From the NCBI GenBank assembly GCA_033220425.1, contig CM065648.1:2604001-2668000 (forward strand): a stretch of 64,000 nucleotides of DNA, read 5' to 3'. How positions within the stretch are numbered: the first letter of the stretch is position 1; each line of letters begins with the position of its first letter. Positions 42,793 to 59,800 of this stretch are shown here, one piece after another. Source of the DNA: Lepraria neglecta. Its lineage: Eukaryota; Ascomycota; Lecanoromycetes; Lecanorales; Stereocaulaceae. A program made the position numbers and the translations under genes. Under the pieces are notes generated by a model that ran no database searches, was not told where the DNA came from, and saw nothing but the letters and a program-made list of their open reading frames with translations.

Positions 42793-43592
42793 ATGATCTC
42801 AGCGACTCGTATCAAGCAGCTCCTATCCGCCAATACCGATGAGCATGCCACTCACTTCGTGTAGGCCTCACCTCACCCCTCCACCTCCCCACAAACCTGA
42901 CCTACTAACCCACCCCTCTCAGCTTCATGACAACAGCCGGCACCATCCTCGGCCACGACTACGCCGCCTCAGTCCCCGCCATCCGCAAACTCTCTGCCTT
43001 CGCCGGCCCCACCTGGAGACTTCATGACACCGCTCTCGCTCAGACTGGCAAGCTCGCAACCGAACCAGCAGCCAACACGGGTTTCTTCCAGGGCAAGGTG
43101 CTCAAGCTTGTCATCAAGGCCGATGAAAAGGGTCTCAAGTCTATGTTTGTTGAGCAGGATGATTTTGTGGGTGTGGTCGTCTATGTGAAGGAGCGTACTT
43201 TGATCGCTGCGCTGAAGAAGAAAGGGGATTTTGCTGGTGAAACGGACGATCTTGCGAAGATGGTCCAGGGGGTAGACCTGAAGGAAGGGGATGCTACCGG
43301 TGGAACGGCCGAGAAGGATGGGAATGCTACCAATTCGAAGGGTGGAAAGGAGGGGACTACTACCGATGGAACTGTTGAGAAGGATGGGGGTGATCTCGGC
43401 GAAATTGGCAGCGTCAAGACCGTTGAACCGGAAGAAGTGAGCAAAGGAAAGGGCAAGGAGCCTGCGAAGGACGATTCCAAGGGGTACAAGCCAAGCAAGA
43501 TGCGCATTCTGGAGCTTCGCGCCGAGGCGATTGCTGAGGCTTTGGCGGAAGGGGAGCTCAAGGACTTTCACATGCCTAAAGATTTCCACTAG
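42793..43592 (+). CDS. Roadblock/LC7-like protein with acidic-lysine-rich extension, 245 aa
   Basis: Model join(42793..42860, 42923..43592). The junction gives MISATRIKQLLSANTDEHAT then HFVFMTTAGTILGHDYAASV. Residues 1-110 have the look of a roadblock/LC7 fold: a short first helix, a strand with G-x-I-L, the helix AIRKLSAFAGPTW, then strands KVLKLVIK and LKSMFVEQDDFVGVVVYVKE and a helix. Small fungal proteins of this kind are EGO/Ragulator subunits at the vacuole, but I cannot name the subunit. Residues about 125-205 are a Gly/Glu/Lys/Thr-rich insert with imperfect repeats (GTAEKDGNAT, GTTTDGTVEKDGGD). The end is helical (ILELRAEAIAEALAEGELKD). Confidence 0.5.
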
Positions 43593-44723
43593 GTATGAGC
43601 ACTTCGAGGGGTTAATGCCGATCTAATAGGTCAGATAGCAGGTGTTGAAGCGAAGGTACCCTCTAAGCAATGGAAAGAAACCGTGATGTCTACACGTATG
43701 CAACTCCTACTCGCTGTGAAAAGGCATATATATATGGATGTGCACCTTGAGTCCTTCCAATACCTCCGAGACTTCCCGCAGAACTATGGCATTATAAGAG
43801 TCAGAAGCACATCAATTACCATAAATAACGGCTAATATCCTTTGAAACAGATTAGATTCAAGCTCGTGGATAGTTGTACATGTTTGATCTCTGCCCTCCA
43901 CAGAATGCTATGGTATTGCAGCAACACCCTCGCCAATCGCGCATTTCTAACAGTTTACTGCCCTTTAATGGTTTTCTTTGTCGGTCATCTTATGTCGGAT
44001 ATGTGCACGCTCGTGGAGATATCCCCCTTGATGCCTTAACATCGCGAAGAGTCGTTCAAGCGTGGATACCCTCAATACAATGAGTACATGCCATGATATC
44101 TGCATATTCTCAGAGCTCTTATTCTAAGTTACACCACGTATGCACGGATGTGTACATGCACTCTATCCCATTCTTGCAAAGCCTGGGTCAGAAATTGAGC
44201 CATTGCAAGGGTTTGGAACCTATCAAACGTCATGATGGGTGGCTAATATCTTTCAAAACAGTTCATGTTGTCGCTCATTCGTATCTTCAAATGACGCGTT
44301 CCATGGGGCTAATCCTCTAGATATTCAGGTGTAGCAAGGGCGTTTGAGCGTAGATACCCTTAGATAAAATAAAAAGATGCCGTGATGACTCCAAGTTCTC
44401 AACTCATCCATCCCAAAAAGTTGTAACATTAACGGCTACTACTTGCCCAATTTCTAAATACTTCCGCCAGCAACGAGCCATTTCATGGGCCATTGACCCA
44501 TCAGACGTCATAGATCATGGCAAGTACCCTTTACAACAGGTCAGTTTCTTGCTCGCTTATCACTTCAAACGGTGCACTCGCTTGGAAAACTTCCTGTGTA
44601 CTCTTGCAATTCACAGCAGCCTTGAGGGAAGATACCTGCTACTGCGAGGGACAAACGCAGTAGGTTTGACAGATTCTCAGCTTCTTTACTGTGAAAGGTG
44701 ACATATTACATGGGTATATCCCC
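43593..44723. repeat. Gene-free stretch with a degenerate tandem repeat of about 285 bases
   Basis: The block GTTCAAGCGTRGATACCCTYA recurs near 43641, 44055, 44340 and (weaker) 44628. The block GGCTAATATCYTTTRAAACAG recurs near 43830, 44240 and (as GGCAAGTACCCTTTACAACAG) 44521. Their order and spacing are the same: about 185 bases within a unit and about 285 between units, with one longer unit of about 415. No coding signal. Confidence 0.5.
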
Positions 44724-46678
44724 TTACTCCCTCCACACCCTCCGCCAGATCCCCACAGCCGCAGCCCCAACCGCGACCACCGCGCCCCCAACAACGGCCC
44801 ACCTAACCCAATCCACCTCCTCCCCCTTTCCATCCCTGCCAGCCGGCAGCGCGCGGTCAGGCCACAGCGCCGCCTCCGCAATCTGAACAAAAAGCTCGCT
44901 AATACTGCCCCACGTGACGCTCACATGCAATGGCTTCTGCATGCCCAGCCCACTCGTATACTCTTCAGGCTGCACATCACCTCTCTGTGTCGATTTATCC
45001 ATGTCCGCTTTCAGTGCTACGTACAAGGAGGGCATTTCATCTAAGTGAGCGTGTTGGGTGCGGAGAGAGGGAATGTAAGCGAAGGAGTCGGGGTCCGAGG
45101 AGTCGTAGGTGTAGACGACTATGTCTGCTGCGTTTAACTTTGCGGGGTTTTCAAGGATGGCGGGTTCGAGCTCGCCGAGCTCTTCGAGGATTAGCGTGCA
45201 CTGTTTGCCGCCGGTGAGCTCGACGCTGTTGACTGCTGTCCTGGGTTTGATGGTTGGGTGGTATGTGGGTGAGAAGGGGCGGGAGAGGAAAGCGTCGAGG
45301 AGGGAGGATTTTCCTGAGCCTGGGCCACCAAGGATGTATGCGAGAAGGACGTTGCGCTCTGTTTTGGCCACTCGTTTGCCGCGACGGGTCCGTTTGCGCG
45401 GTTTGGTTAGGTGCAGGGCGGATGTTGTGTTGTGGTCTGCTGGGTCGTAGCCAAGGTAGGCGAGATAGGCGAGGGTTGTTTTGGGAGAGAAAAAAGTGGT
45501 CATGCTCCATTGCGCTAGCCAGCCTTGGAGGGTGATATGGTTTGATTCGTTGCAGACGGTAGAGGAGGGGAAGGAGTTGCTGTCTGCTGACCAGGCTTGG
45601 GGGAGGCCGGGTGTTGGAGCGAAGAGCGCTGAGAATTCGGAGGGAGAAAGCCCACCGTCATTGTCTTTGTCGAAGAGGAGGAAGAGGTCGACGAAGAAAC
45701 GATAGCCGGCTGGGGAGAGCTCGGCGGAGGTGTTAGATGGGATGTCGAATTTGGGGCTTAGGAAGCTGGTGTGGAGCGAAAGACTGTTGGTGTAGTGGAA
45801 TGTGCGGAGGATGATCCAGATGGTCTCGTGGCGGCCTTTCTCTGCGAACATCTTGTTCAGGAGGACGAAGCCCTCTTGCGTTATGCCTTTGGACGTTACA
45901 GAGGTATCAGAGTATTTTGAGATGGCCTGCTTGATGTTTTCGAGGTCTTCTGCCCCAAGCGGCTTGCCAAAGCACTTGTTCTGAAAGTCGTGTATTTCGC
46001 TGTCGTTCAAGTAGCCGTCTTGATCCTTGTCACATAGATAGAATATTCTTTCTAGAGCTGACACACAAGCTGGCTTAAGGTTTGATTCTTTTGAGTCAAA
46101 TAGGGGTGCTATAGGATCCGTGACGGCCTTTTGACATAAGAAGAAGACTTCGTTGATATTGTGGTGCTCTCTTGCGCTGGTACGTATACAGGAATCAATC
46201 TCTTTGAACTCAGCCATGACTGGCAGCATCTCATCTTCAACGACCTGCTCCGTATTGACATTTCCCGACAGATCTGACTTGTTGGCGCATAGCACGACTG
46301 GTACATTGACTCCCAATGACCTGAAATGAGGCAACCAAAACAGTGCCACTCGCTCATAGCTGTAGTGGTCTGAATAGACGAGCAATATGACATTGGACTT
46401 GCGTATCTCCTTGTTTAAATTTGTTCGCTCTTGAGGTAGCGCCGATGTATCAACGATTGTGGTTGTGACATTCTCAGGTGTGCCAATACTCGGAGGGATT
46501 GTGATTTGAGGGAGGACCGGCTGGATCTTGTTCGTGACGAAGACATCCTTCACCAGGCTCGTTATAAGGCTCGACTTTCCAGTACCTTCATCGCCGCAAA
46601 CGCATATCCGCACTGCAATAGGAGTTAGCGTAGTCTTCTGCGGCGGGTTTTCGTGCTTGGAGATGAACCTGTAGCCAT
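44724..46678 (-). CDS. gem1: Mitochondrial Rho GTPase Gem1/Miro, 632 aa
   Basis: Model complement(join(44724..46612, 46669..46678)). The first coding exon is 10 bases (MAT plus one base) and joins to [20 protein letters not shown]. Domains in order: GTPase 1 ([10 protein letters not shown]-loop, [17 protein letters not shown]), two EF hands ([27 protein letters not shown]) with intervening helices, GTPase 2 (GGPGSGKSS, then a degenerate switch), and a C-terminal tail anchor ([19 protein letters not shown]). Length is the usual 630-635 aa. Gem1 sits on the outer mitochondrial membrane and acts in mitochondrial distribution and ER contact. The first donor (GTTCAT) is non-consensus, but the resulting N-terminus is the expected one. 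Confidence 0.95.
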
Positions 46679-47165
46679 GAATGCTCTTGAAGGTTCTCAG
46701 CAAGGCTCTCTACTCGTAAGAATGACAATCCTGATATCGTTATACATCCTATGGTATTTCATGTTCTCCAGATTGAGTAGTTGCAGAAGATCGACGCTAC
46801 CCGAAAGTGCGGGCGCTATGGGTAAGGCTCCCAGGCACGAGGCTTCCCGAAGCTACAGGGGACCCCCTGACCCCACACCGCCCCCTACGTCGTCCTTCAA
46901 CGACTCGATTCGTATCTCTGCAGAGCCGTTATCAGTACTTGGATCATCCTTATCCCAGTGTGCAGCCCTGTCTCAGCATCCTACGTAATACGTCCAGTTG
47001 ATGTCTGTGCGCAGCTGCGCGACCGACTTTGCGAAATCTCTCCGATTACGTACAGGGTTGCAGCATTTGTGCAGTGCATGTACCTAATGCAGGGCACGGC
47101 CTCTAGTTCCTGAATACATAATGTTGTAAGTCTCGGTACGCTCAGCTGTTCCAACAAATTTACTG
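46679..47165. promoter_or_regulatory. Divergent promoter region, gem1 and creC
   Basis: 487 bases between divergent start codons. No coding signal and no motif recognised with confidence. Confidence 0.4.
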
Positions 47166-49075
47166 ATGGATTTCGTGAAAAGTGTCCTACCCCCACCACC
47201 ACGATACCCTATCTCCCAGACCACATCCAGCCCCAATGGAGGCACCGTGCAGAATCCCGTCGTGGAGATGAGCAATATCCTCACTCATCCAAGCGGGCCC
47301 GAGTATCAGCTATCAGTCGGAGAGGGAACATATTTCCTGCAAGACAACTTACACCTTGCCACACCTCCACCGCACCCACAAGACGGCCCCATTATCAATC
47401 CGAATCCACTGGCAACTACACCCGCGCCCCCAAAGGCAGGCATAAAGCTTTCGATATGTATTACAAGCCCGCGAAAATCATTACTGCCACTGTACCGGCA
47501 AGCTGCACCCAGCACTGGCTCAAATCTAGGAACGTACAGTATCAAAGAGCATGAAAAAGAATCGAGAAGTTCCCATGACACAAGTAGCGATGGTGCTACC
47601 CCTCATTTCCCCTCGAGCAGCACTTCTGGTCGGACACCAATATTTGGCGAGGATAATAGTGCTCTCACCCCGCTTGCTGGTAAGGAGGGAGTGAAGCGAA
47701 AGAAGCCGAAGACAAATCTTGTAAAAAGCAATTCTCAATTTATATCGAGGGTCATACCACATGATCAACTAAGCAAGCGGTTGCAAGATCATAATGCTGA
47801 AGGTATTTTCGTGTTTGCGAATATAGACAGGGCATATCAATGGCTGGATCTATCGTCACCAGCGCCTGCGAGAGTATGACCTCGGAAATGATATTGCACT
47901 TGGTCACTGACTGACTACTATTGCAGGCCCAACCACTAATGAAGATCCTATTCGCGAAAGCGCACATGTTATGCCACGATATCAACCCCTTCACCAAAGG
48001 CCCCGCCCACATCGACGTAATAATGGGTGCCTCCACAGGCGACATAGTATGGTTCGAAGCCTACTCCCAAAAATACGTCCGCATAAACAAAAACAACATC
48101 ATCTCCTCCTCCGCCATCTCCGAAATCCGCTGGCTCCCCGGCTCCGAAAACCTCTTCCTAGCTTCCCACATGGACGGCACCTTGATAGTCTACGACAAAG
48201 AGCGCGACGACGCAGCCTTCGTCCCAGAAACCAATCCTACTCCTACAACTGCCCACATCCCCAATGGCACCGATTCAGATCCCCATCCCCTCCACATAAA
48301 CAAATCCGTAAACAGCAAAAACCAAAAATCCAACCCCGTCGCCAGCTGGAAAATATCCAACCACCGCATCCTCGCCTTCGCCTTCAGTCCCGACTCTCGA
48401 CACCTCGCCGTAGTTTCCGAAGACGGCTCCCTCCGCATAATAAACTACCTAAAAGAACAACTCACAGATCTCTACACAAGCTACTATGGCGCATTCACCT
48501 GCGTCACTTTCTCGCCAGATGGGAAATACGTGCTTACGGGCGGGCAAGACGATTTGGTGTCTATTTGGAGTATTGTGGAAAGACGGATTGTCGCGAGATG
48601 TCCGGGCCATCATAGCTGGGTTACTGCTGTGGCGTTTGATCCGTGGCGGTGCGATAATAGGAACTATCGGTTCGGCAGCGTCGGTGAGGATCGACGGTTA
48701 CTACTCTGGGATTTCAACGTCGGTATGCTACGGCGTCCCAAAGCTGCTTCAATACGCAACCGCGACAGGGCATCTATCTCCTCTTACGCGCCCGTCTCGA
48801 GGAACAGAACGGAGAGTACACAAGTACCCGGGGGTAGGTTAAGGAGTACGAGTAGTTTGAGCAATGAGGGCGCGGATGACGATGAATTGATTGAGCATGA
48901 GGTTGAGTCAAGGACTATGACGGCGACGCTGCCGCCGGTTATGAGTAAGGTTATTGATGAGCATCCGCTTAGTTGGGTGGGATTTGAGGAGGAGTGCGTT
49001 GTTACAGCTTGTGGGGAGGGGCATGTGAGGGTTTGGAGGAGGCCGGTTGATGTGGTTGGGGCGGGAGAGGGTTAG
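47166..49075 (+). CDS. creC: Catabolite repression WD40 protein CreC, 618 aa
   Basis: Model join(47166..47873, 47927..49075), phase 0. The N-terminal about 230 residues are Pro/Ser-rich with a basic patch (KEGVKRKKPKTNLVKS). Then come HDQLSKRLQDHNAEGIFVFA and the WD40 propeller: HIDVIMGASTGDIVWFEAYS, IRWLPGSENLFLASHMDGTL, ILAFAFSPDSRHLAVVSEDG, CVTFSPDGKYVLTGGQDDLV, HHSWVTAVAFDPW and the late WVGFEEECVVTACGEGHVRV. It is the fungal WDR20 counterpart. In Aspergillus it binds and stabilises the CreB deubiquitinase and is needed for normal carbon catabolite repression. Its length is near A. nidulans CreC (about 590 aa). Confidence 0.92.
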
Positions 49076-49321
49076 TAGGGTTGAGACGATGCATGATGTT
49101 TGGATTGGGGGTTGGGAGGTGTGTATAGTAGCTTTGAATTAGCTAATTGGATATGTGATAGTATCATATCAAAAGCTCGTTATTGCCCGCTCCGACACAG
49201 TATACTAGTGATTACATTGATAGCATTAGTTGTAATCCCACCCAAGGAATCATGACTCCTGAGATCCTGAAGCAACCATTGAACGCCTTGCGATATCAAT
49301 GTTCGTTACCACACTCAAGAT

Positions 49322-51619
<2,298 letters not shown>

Positions 51620-52396
51620 GTTGATTATGGTATTCAAAATTCCCAACGATTCTTTGCGTGAAGAGTGCAGTAAAAGGTCAGAAAAGTAAAGGTTGTAGGG
51701 ATGCTCGGTCATGAGAAGTGGTTCCTGCCTAGCAGCCTCTCGCCAGCGGCAGATCAGCGTGGCTTAAGTGCAGCGAATGACGAATAGGGTGACGAATATC
51801 ATAAATTGTTCTACAAATAGTCGAACAATCTTCACCGGTGCATAATGGTAGCTACGGTATAGAATTTTACATTGCATTGCTATGTGTTTGAATACCTCTA
51901 GAATGATAGCAGGAAACGCGTGCCCTTTATGAAAATTTTCCCTTGCTCTGGTATCAAGCCTGAAAATCGACAGGTAGGCAGACATATTTCCCACTCCATC
52001 AACTCCCTCTGAAAAAACACGACAAGCTGCTATCATAAACCCTTAAAATAGACGAAAAGTGTATCGATCATGACTCGGCTCTAACACCCTATCAAAACGG
52101 GCGGGTCTTGCTTTTATGCATGCCGATAACGGCTTGCTGAAGACGTAATCGTAGATTGGGAACTTGCGTAAAGGTATACGTAGTCCCAGCGACATTTGAG
52201 ACCGTTTATCGAAGAAGCGAAATCGGTATATAAAGTGCTGATATGCCACGACGTTGACAACATTACTTCGTTCATGGCAGAAGAAAAGGCTGGACAAGAT
52301 ATGACAGGCGGCTCCAACGACTGCGTGGACCGATAAATTGAAGTCCATGAAATTTGGTGCAAGTCGCTGAAATGGCTTGATGGGATGGGTATTCCT
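51620..52396. other. Intergenic; hse1 promoter and kinase 3' region
   Basis: 777 bases. The minus-strand ORFs 52043-52348 and 52114-52452 overlap each other in different frames and lack family features. Confidence 0.4.
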
Positions 52397-55254
<2,858 letters not shown>

Positions 55255-56807
55255 ACTGTGACAGAGATGAGGCTTGAGGCTTGAGGCTTGAGGCTTGTTC
55301 AGTGGTAGACGGCGGCTCTCGGAGCCAATCGCGACGCTTGTAAGGTCTCGGCGGGGCTTCAACCTAGAAAACCTGGTAACAATCAATGGCTTTATATCAA
55401 GTGATTCACTCTTGAGATAAGTCTTAAATTCGAATAAGAGTATGGTAGTAACGAGGTCCACGTTGGAAATTGCACTTGGGACAATGCCGATCTGGTGGAT
55501 CTCCCTTCGGTCGGGTCTCTCGCGTGGAAAACGATCAGCAGCACTAAAAACCGCCTTCAATTTGACAGCGCAGGTGGCGCCTATGGGCCCTACAAGAGGT
55601 AAAAATGGCAATGGGAATTGAAAGACTCCTCTACGAAAAGTGTGGTATATATGGCTATGAGCGGTGCTGATGCCTTCTTACATGTAAGGCTGTCACCGGA
55701 TTCGCCGTAGTGATGCAGGGTTTGGATTAGGATGGTGACGAATGTTGACCTGCCGAAATGCAGGCCGCTACCTTTTCAGTCTGGACGCACTGCTGCCTCC
55801 ATCGTCTGAGTGATTTTTTCAAAGCAGTTCACCACACCTGCCTGCTCTAAGATGCGATAATCCGGACACACAAATGCTCGTCGGACCTCACCGCCTCCTT
55901 GCGTAGGTATTGGATCTCTGCTGTCCTCGGCCACCAACCTCACAATAGAGGATGGCATGCGTCAAAGAATGATACCTCTCAAGTCTTCATGTCCTTGCTC
56001 TGTTCAGTTCTCGCACTATTCAGGTTCTGTCTGTGTAAGCTGTTTTCCTAGATAGGTATTGCAAACGAAGCTCCTTGAACATTTGCAGATTCGATACTCT
56101 CGTTTGGGCGCAAGAAAGGTTGATAAACTCCTTGATCTGGAACACCCTAAAATTGCGTTCATGCATCATCCGACTCGGCCTTGACTTGAATGCATGAAGC
56201 ACAGTTGCGAGGAGAGAGAAGACGTGGAAGAAGATTTCTGGTCAGAAGGCGTTAAAGCGGGGTCCACCAGCGGAAGCTTCCCGATTATGCGCCAAGCCGC
56301 TTGTACTTTAGCCCTGGGGAAAATACGCAAGTATTTCTCTTCACGCTCGAGTCCTCCAAAAAAGTTGCACAGGACAAGACACCCAACTCCTGTTGGTGCA
56401 TCCATACAATATCCCTAGCAAAGACACTTGGACTGTCGAGTCTTGAGTTCAGAGACTACAACCTGCACGTCTACCTCGTATACCGTCAAGCTATCCATTG
56501 GTATCCATTTCCAACGGGCGTCGAGCTGTTGGCGGTTGTCTTCATAGTCGCCCTTCACCATGCCTTGTCGATAGTACTCGAACCTAAGTCCTCTATCGCA
56601 GCCTCCCACTGCTTCTTGATACCCATCTTGTCTACAGTAAGCTTCAGCCTTACCCTGGGAATTTCCTGCTGTGCCTAACATGTCTTGAAATTATCTAGCA
56701 TCACATACTATAAAATCCTTTATATTCACAATTCTCCCAGCTACTCCGTGTTCCGAATCCTTTTCAGATTCCAACCTTGATACCTCTTCCCGAGAATATC
56801 GAGCAAC
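55255..56807. other. Intergenic 1.55 kb, no supported gene
   Basis: Upstream of two divergent genes (PAK kinase and KH protein). Minus-strand ORFs 55776-55958, 56166-56405 and 56415-56681 are protein-like in composition but do not join through convincing splice sites and match no family I know. One could be part of an unrecognised gene. The last 100 bases before 56808 look like a 5' leader. Confidence 0.35.
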
Positions 56808-59800
56808 ATGGCTACAGATTCGGCAATGAACGGGGCGAGCTCTGCAACATCTCACAACCTCACGGCAGCTGAGAGACTTCGAGAGAAACACGAAGCTGAT
56901 GCCGCTGCTCACCGCCCCATAGTTGAAGATGCTGTCGATGAGGAGGACATCGCCCATCCGCCGCCATCAATGCACCTTGCACCAAAGTCAGAACCTGCAC
57001 CTGCTGCGGCTAATGCAGATGCGCCCATGTCAGAGAAAGCTGCTGGGAAACAAAGAGCAAACGACGAGCCTCCACAAGTGCCAGCTGTCGCAAAGACAAA
57101 TGGCTTTCCATCCCTAGATACTCAGTCTGAAGAAGCATTCCCTGCGCTTGGCGGTGGACCAAAGGCATCAGCGCCTGCACCGACAGCTAGGGCATGGGGA
57201 GCCAAAAAGCCCTCTGCCGTACATACAGGCCCCAATGGTACTAATGGTCACGCGCCCTTGTCGAGTATGGCATCATCTCGTGCCTCAACACCAACCTCTG
57301 GCATATTGACTCCGGCCTCTACTAACGCTACCATCCCACATCAGCCTCGAGGTCTTTCTATTCCACAGCATATGCCAATGCCTGGCAGGCATAGTGAAAG
57401 AATAAGCTTTGCCGCGTCACAGCTGTTGCCCAGAGACCAATTGAAGAAACCACTACAGGAGACATTGAGAGCTATCAATAAACGATCAAAAGCAAATGTG
57501 GAGATGAAGCCAGGTCCGAATGGAGCCATCATCTTCGAAGGAACAGGCCCAGTCGATGCGACTAGACAAGCATTGAAAGACTTAGCTAAAGAGGTTGGCT
57601 CTCAAGTGAGTTGACCCAGCCCATCTCTAGAAGCAAAGCTAACACTAGATAGCAACAAGTAAAAGTCCCGGTGCCCTTGAGTGTTCGACCACACATCATT
57701 GGTCGACAAGGTGCCGTAGTTCAAGGCATATCAAAGCGGACAGGTGCCCGGGTCCAGATACCGAAGGCCGAAGATTCTCCCTTCCCTGGCATGGATGATG
57801 ATGACAGCCTTACCATCGATGTTACCATCGAGGGTGATGCAGTCGCAGCAGAGATGGCAAGGCGTGAGATCGAAGCAATCATCAACGAACGCACTTCGAC
57901 GGTCAACCTACGTCTACGAGATATTCCCGCAGAGTATTTTCCATTCATTGCCGGCCCACACAACTCCCGCATTAACGCTCTCGAGAATGGTCGACAAGTT
58001 CGAATACAGGTTCCTCATTACCACACCTGGTCAGACCAACCACCTCCCCAACGCCCTTCGTCTGGGATGCCCCAATTTGTTCCAAGCCCTTCGAGCCACA
58101 TCAGAATTTCGGGGGATCGATTAGCTGCACAAGAAGCACGGGCTGAGATCGAACGCCAAGTTCAGGAGCTTCGACTTCAGATTACCCTTTCCCAGATTGG
58201 AATCGAGCCTGGTCGTCATCAATTCATTCTGGAGAACAACGGAGCGACCCTACATGACATCCTTGCAGAGACTGGATGCGCTGTCATCCTGCCACCTGCA
58301 TCCGAAGATACTGATATACTCACAGTCACCGGGCCACAAGATAGGTTGGAAGTGGGTAAAGACAAAATTATAGACCTTGCTAGTAGCATGCAAATGTCTA
58401 TGGTTAATATCGCACGTCAACACGCAAATGCGCCTTTGGGCGCTCAAGCTCATGCACGAGCCTTGACCCGGTACTTGCAACGGCGCCAAGCGATTGAGCA
58501 ACTAGAGAGACAATTCGACGCTCGTATTGTTCTCCCGACATCCGAGGCCGCTTCGACGAATTGGCAAGTTTATCACAAGGATGGCAGAAACGGGATTCGC
58601 GCCCGTCAAGATATCACCAACCTCATCAGCGCACATCCACCAGAGAGGCTAAGGCATGTTGAGGTTGATCCGTTCTTTCACCAGCACATTCACCGCCAGG
58701 GTGCTAGGCGTGTCCGTGATGACTTTGGTGTACATCTTCTTCTTCCTGAGGAAGCTGAGCAAGACCCACATATCGTGCTCGTATACGAGGGTCTCGAGCT
58801 TCAGGGTGCTGGAGAGTACCAATTACCTAGGCAAAGACCTTCGGATCAGGAGATGGCTGAATTTGAGTCAAACTTGCGCCAGGCTCAAGAGCATATCCTC
58901 GGTCTTGTGCAAGGGCAGAACGATATTGGTGCTGCAAATGTCGAGGTGCCACCCAAGTAAGTCTCAAACCCTCCAGCCAGTCATAAAACCCTAATTGCCA
59001 TAAGGTATCGCGATAAGGTACTCAAGTTCGTTCGCCGCGAGCAGCAGCATCTTCCACCAACAGAAATCCCTGTCCAAGTATCATTTGGATCCACTACCGA
59101 GAGCAGCGAATGTTCTCTGCGGGGCCCCAGCGCTGCTGTTGAAGGTCTTGCTGAAAAGATAGTGGACTTTGTTGAGACGGAGAAGAAAGACGAGTTGGAA
59201 CGAGGTCATGTGACCAGCTTTGACTTCCCCCAGAAATACGCAAATTACCTTATTGGCAAGAAAGGCGAGAATATCAACAAGTACCGCGAAGAGTTTGACG
59301 TGGACATCCAAGTCAAGGATGGAAAGGTCGATATCACAGGACCAAAAGCGAAAGCTGATGCTGCCAAATCCAAGATTCTTGCGCTTGGCAAGAAGATCGA
59401 GGATGAGGCCACTCATGTTCTCAAGATTAAACCTCTGTATCACCGAGACATGATCGGTGCCAAAGGGAGCCAGGTGAACCAGCTTCAAAAGAAGTATAAC
59501 GTAAGAGTCCAATTCCCTCGAACGGCTGCGGCTGTGGACGATGATCGATCTGTTGCGGATGATGCGAGCGAAGCTGGGAGCGTCAGAAATCGCAGATCCA
59601 ATCAAGATCCAGATGAAGTGATTATCCGAGGACCTAGAAAGGGAGCGGACGGGGCTAGAGATGAGCTCCTGAACCTCTTGCAATGGACGCTTGACAATTC
59701 GCACATCTCCAATCTCTCTGTTGCCCAGGCACAACTGCCTTCTCTCATAGGGCAAGGTGGCCATGAGATGGAGAGCGTGAGGCTGCAAACTGGTGCTCAG

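Noticed and set aside
45254-45535. Plus-strand Gly/Arg-rich ORFs inside gem1
   Set aside because: Antisense shadows of the well-supported gem1 coding sequence.
47971-48615. Plus-strand Arg/His/Pro-rich ORF of 214 aa within creC
   Set aside because: An alternative frame over the CreC WD40 region; composition is typical of a shadow frame.
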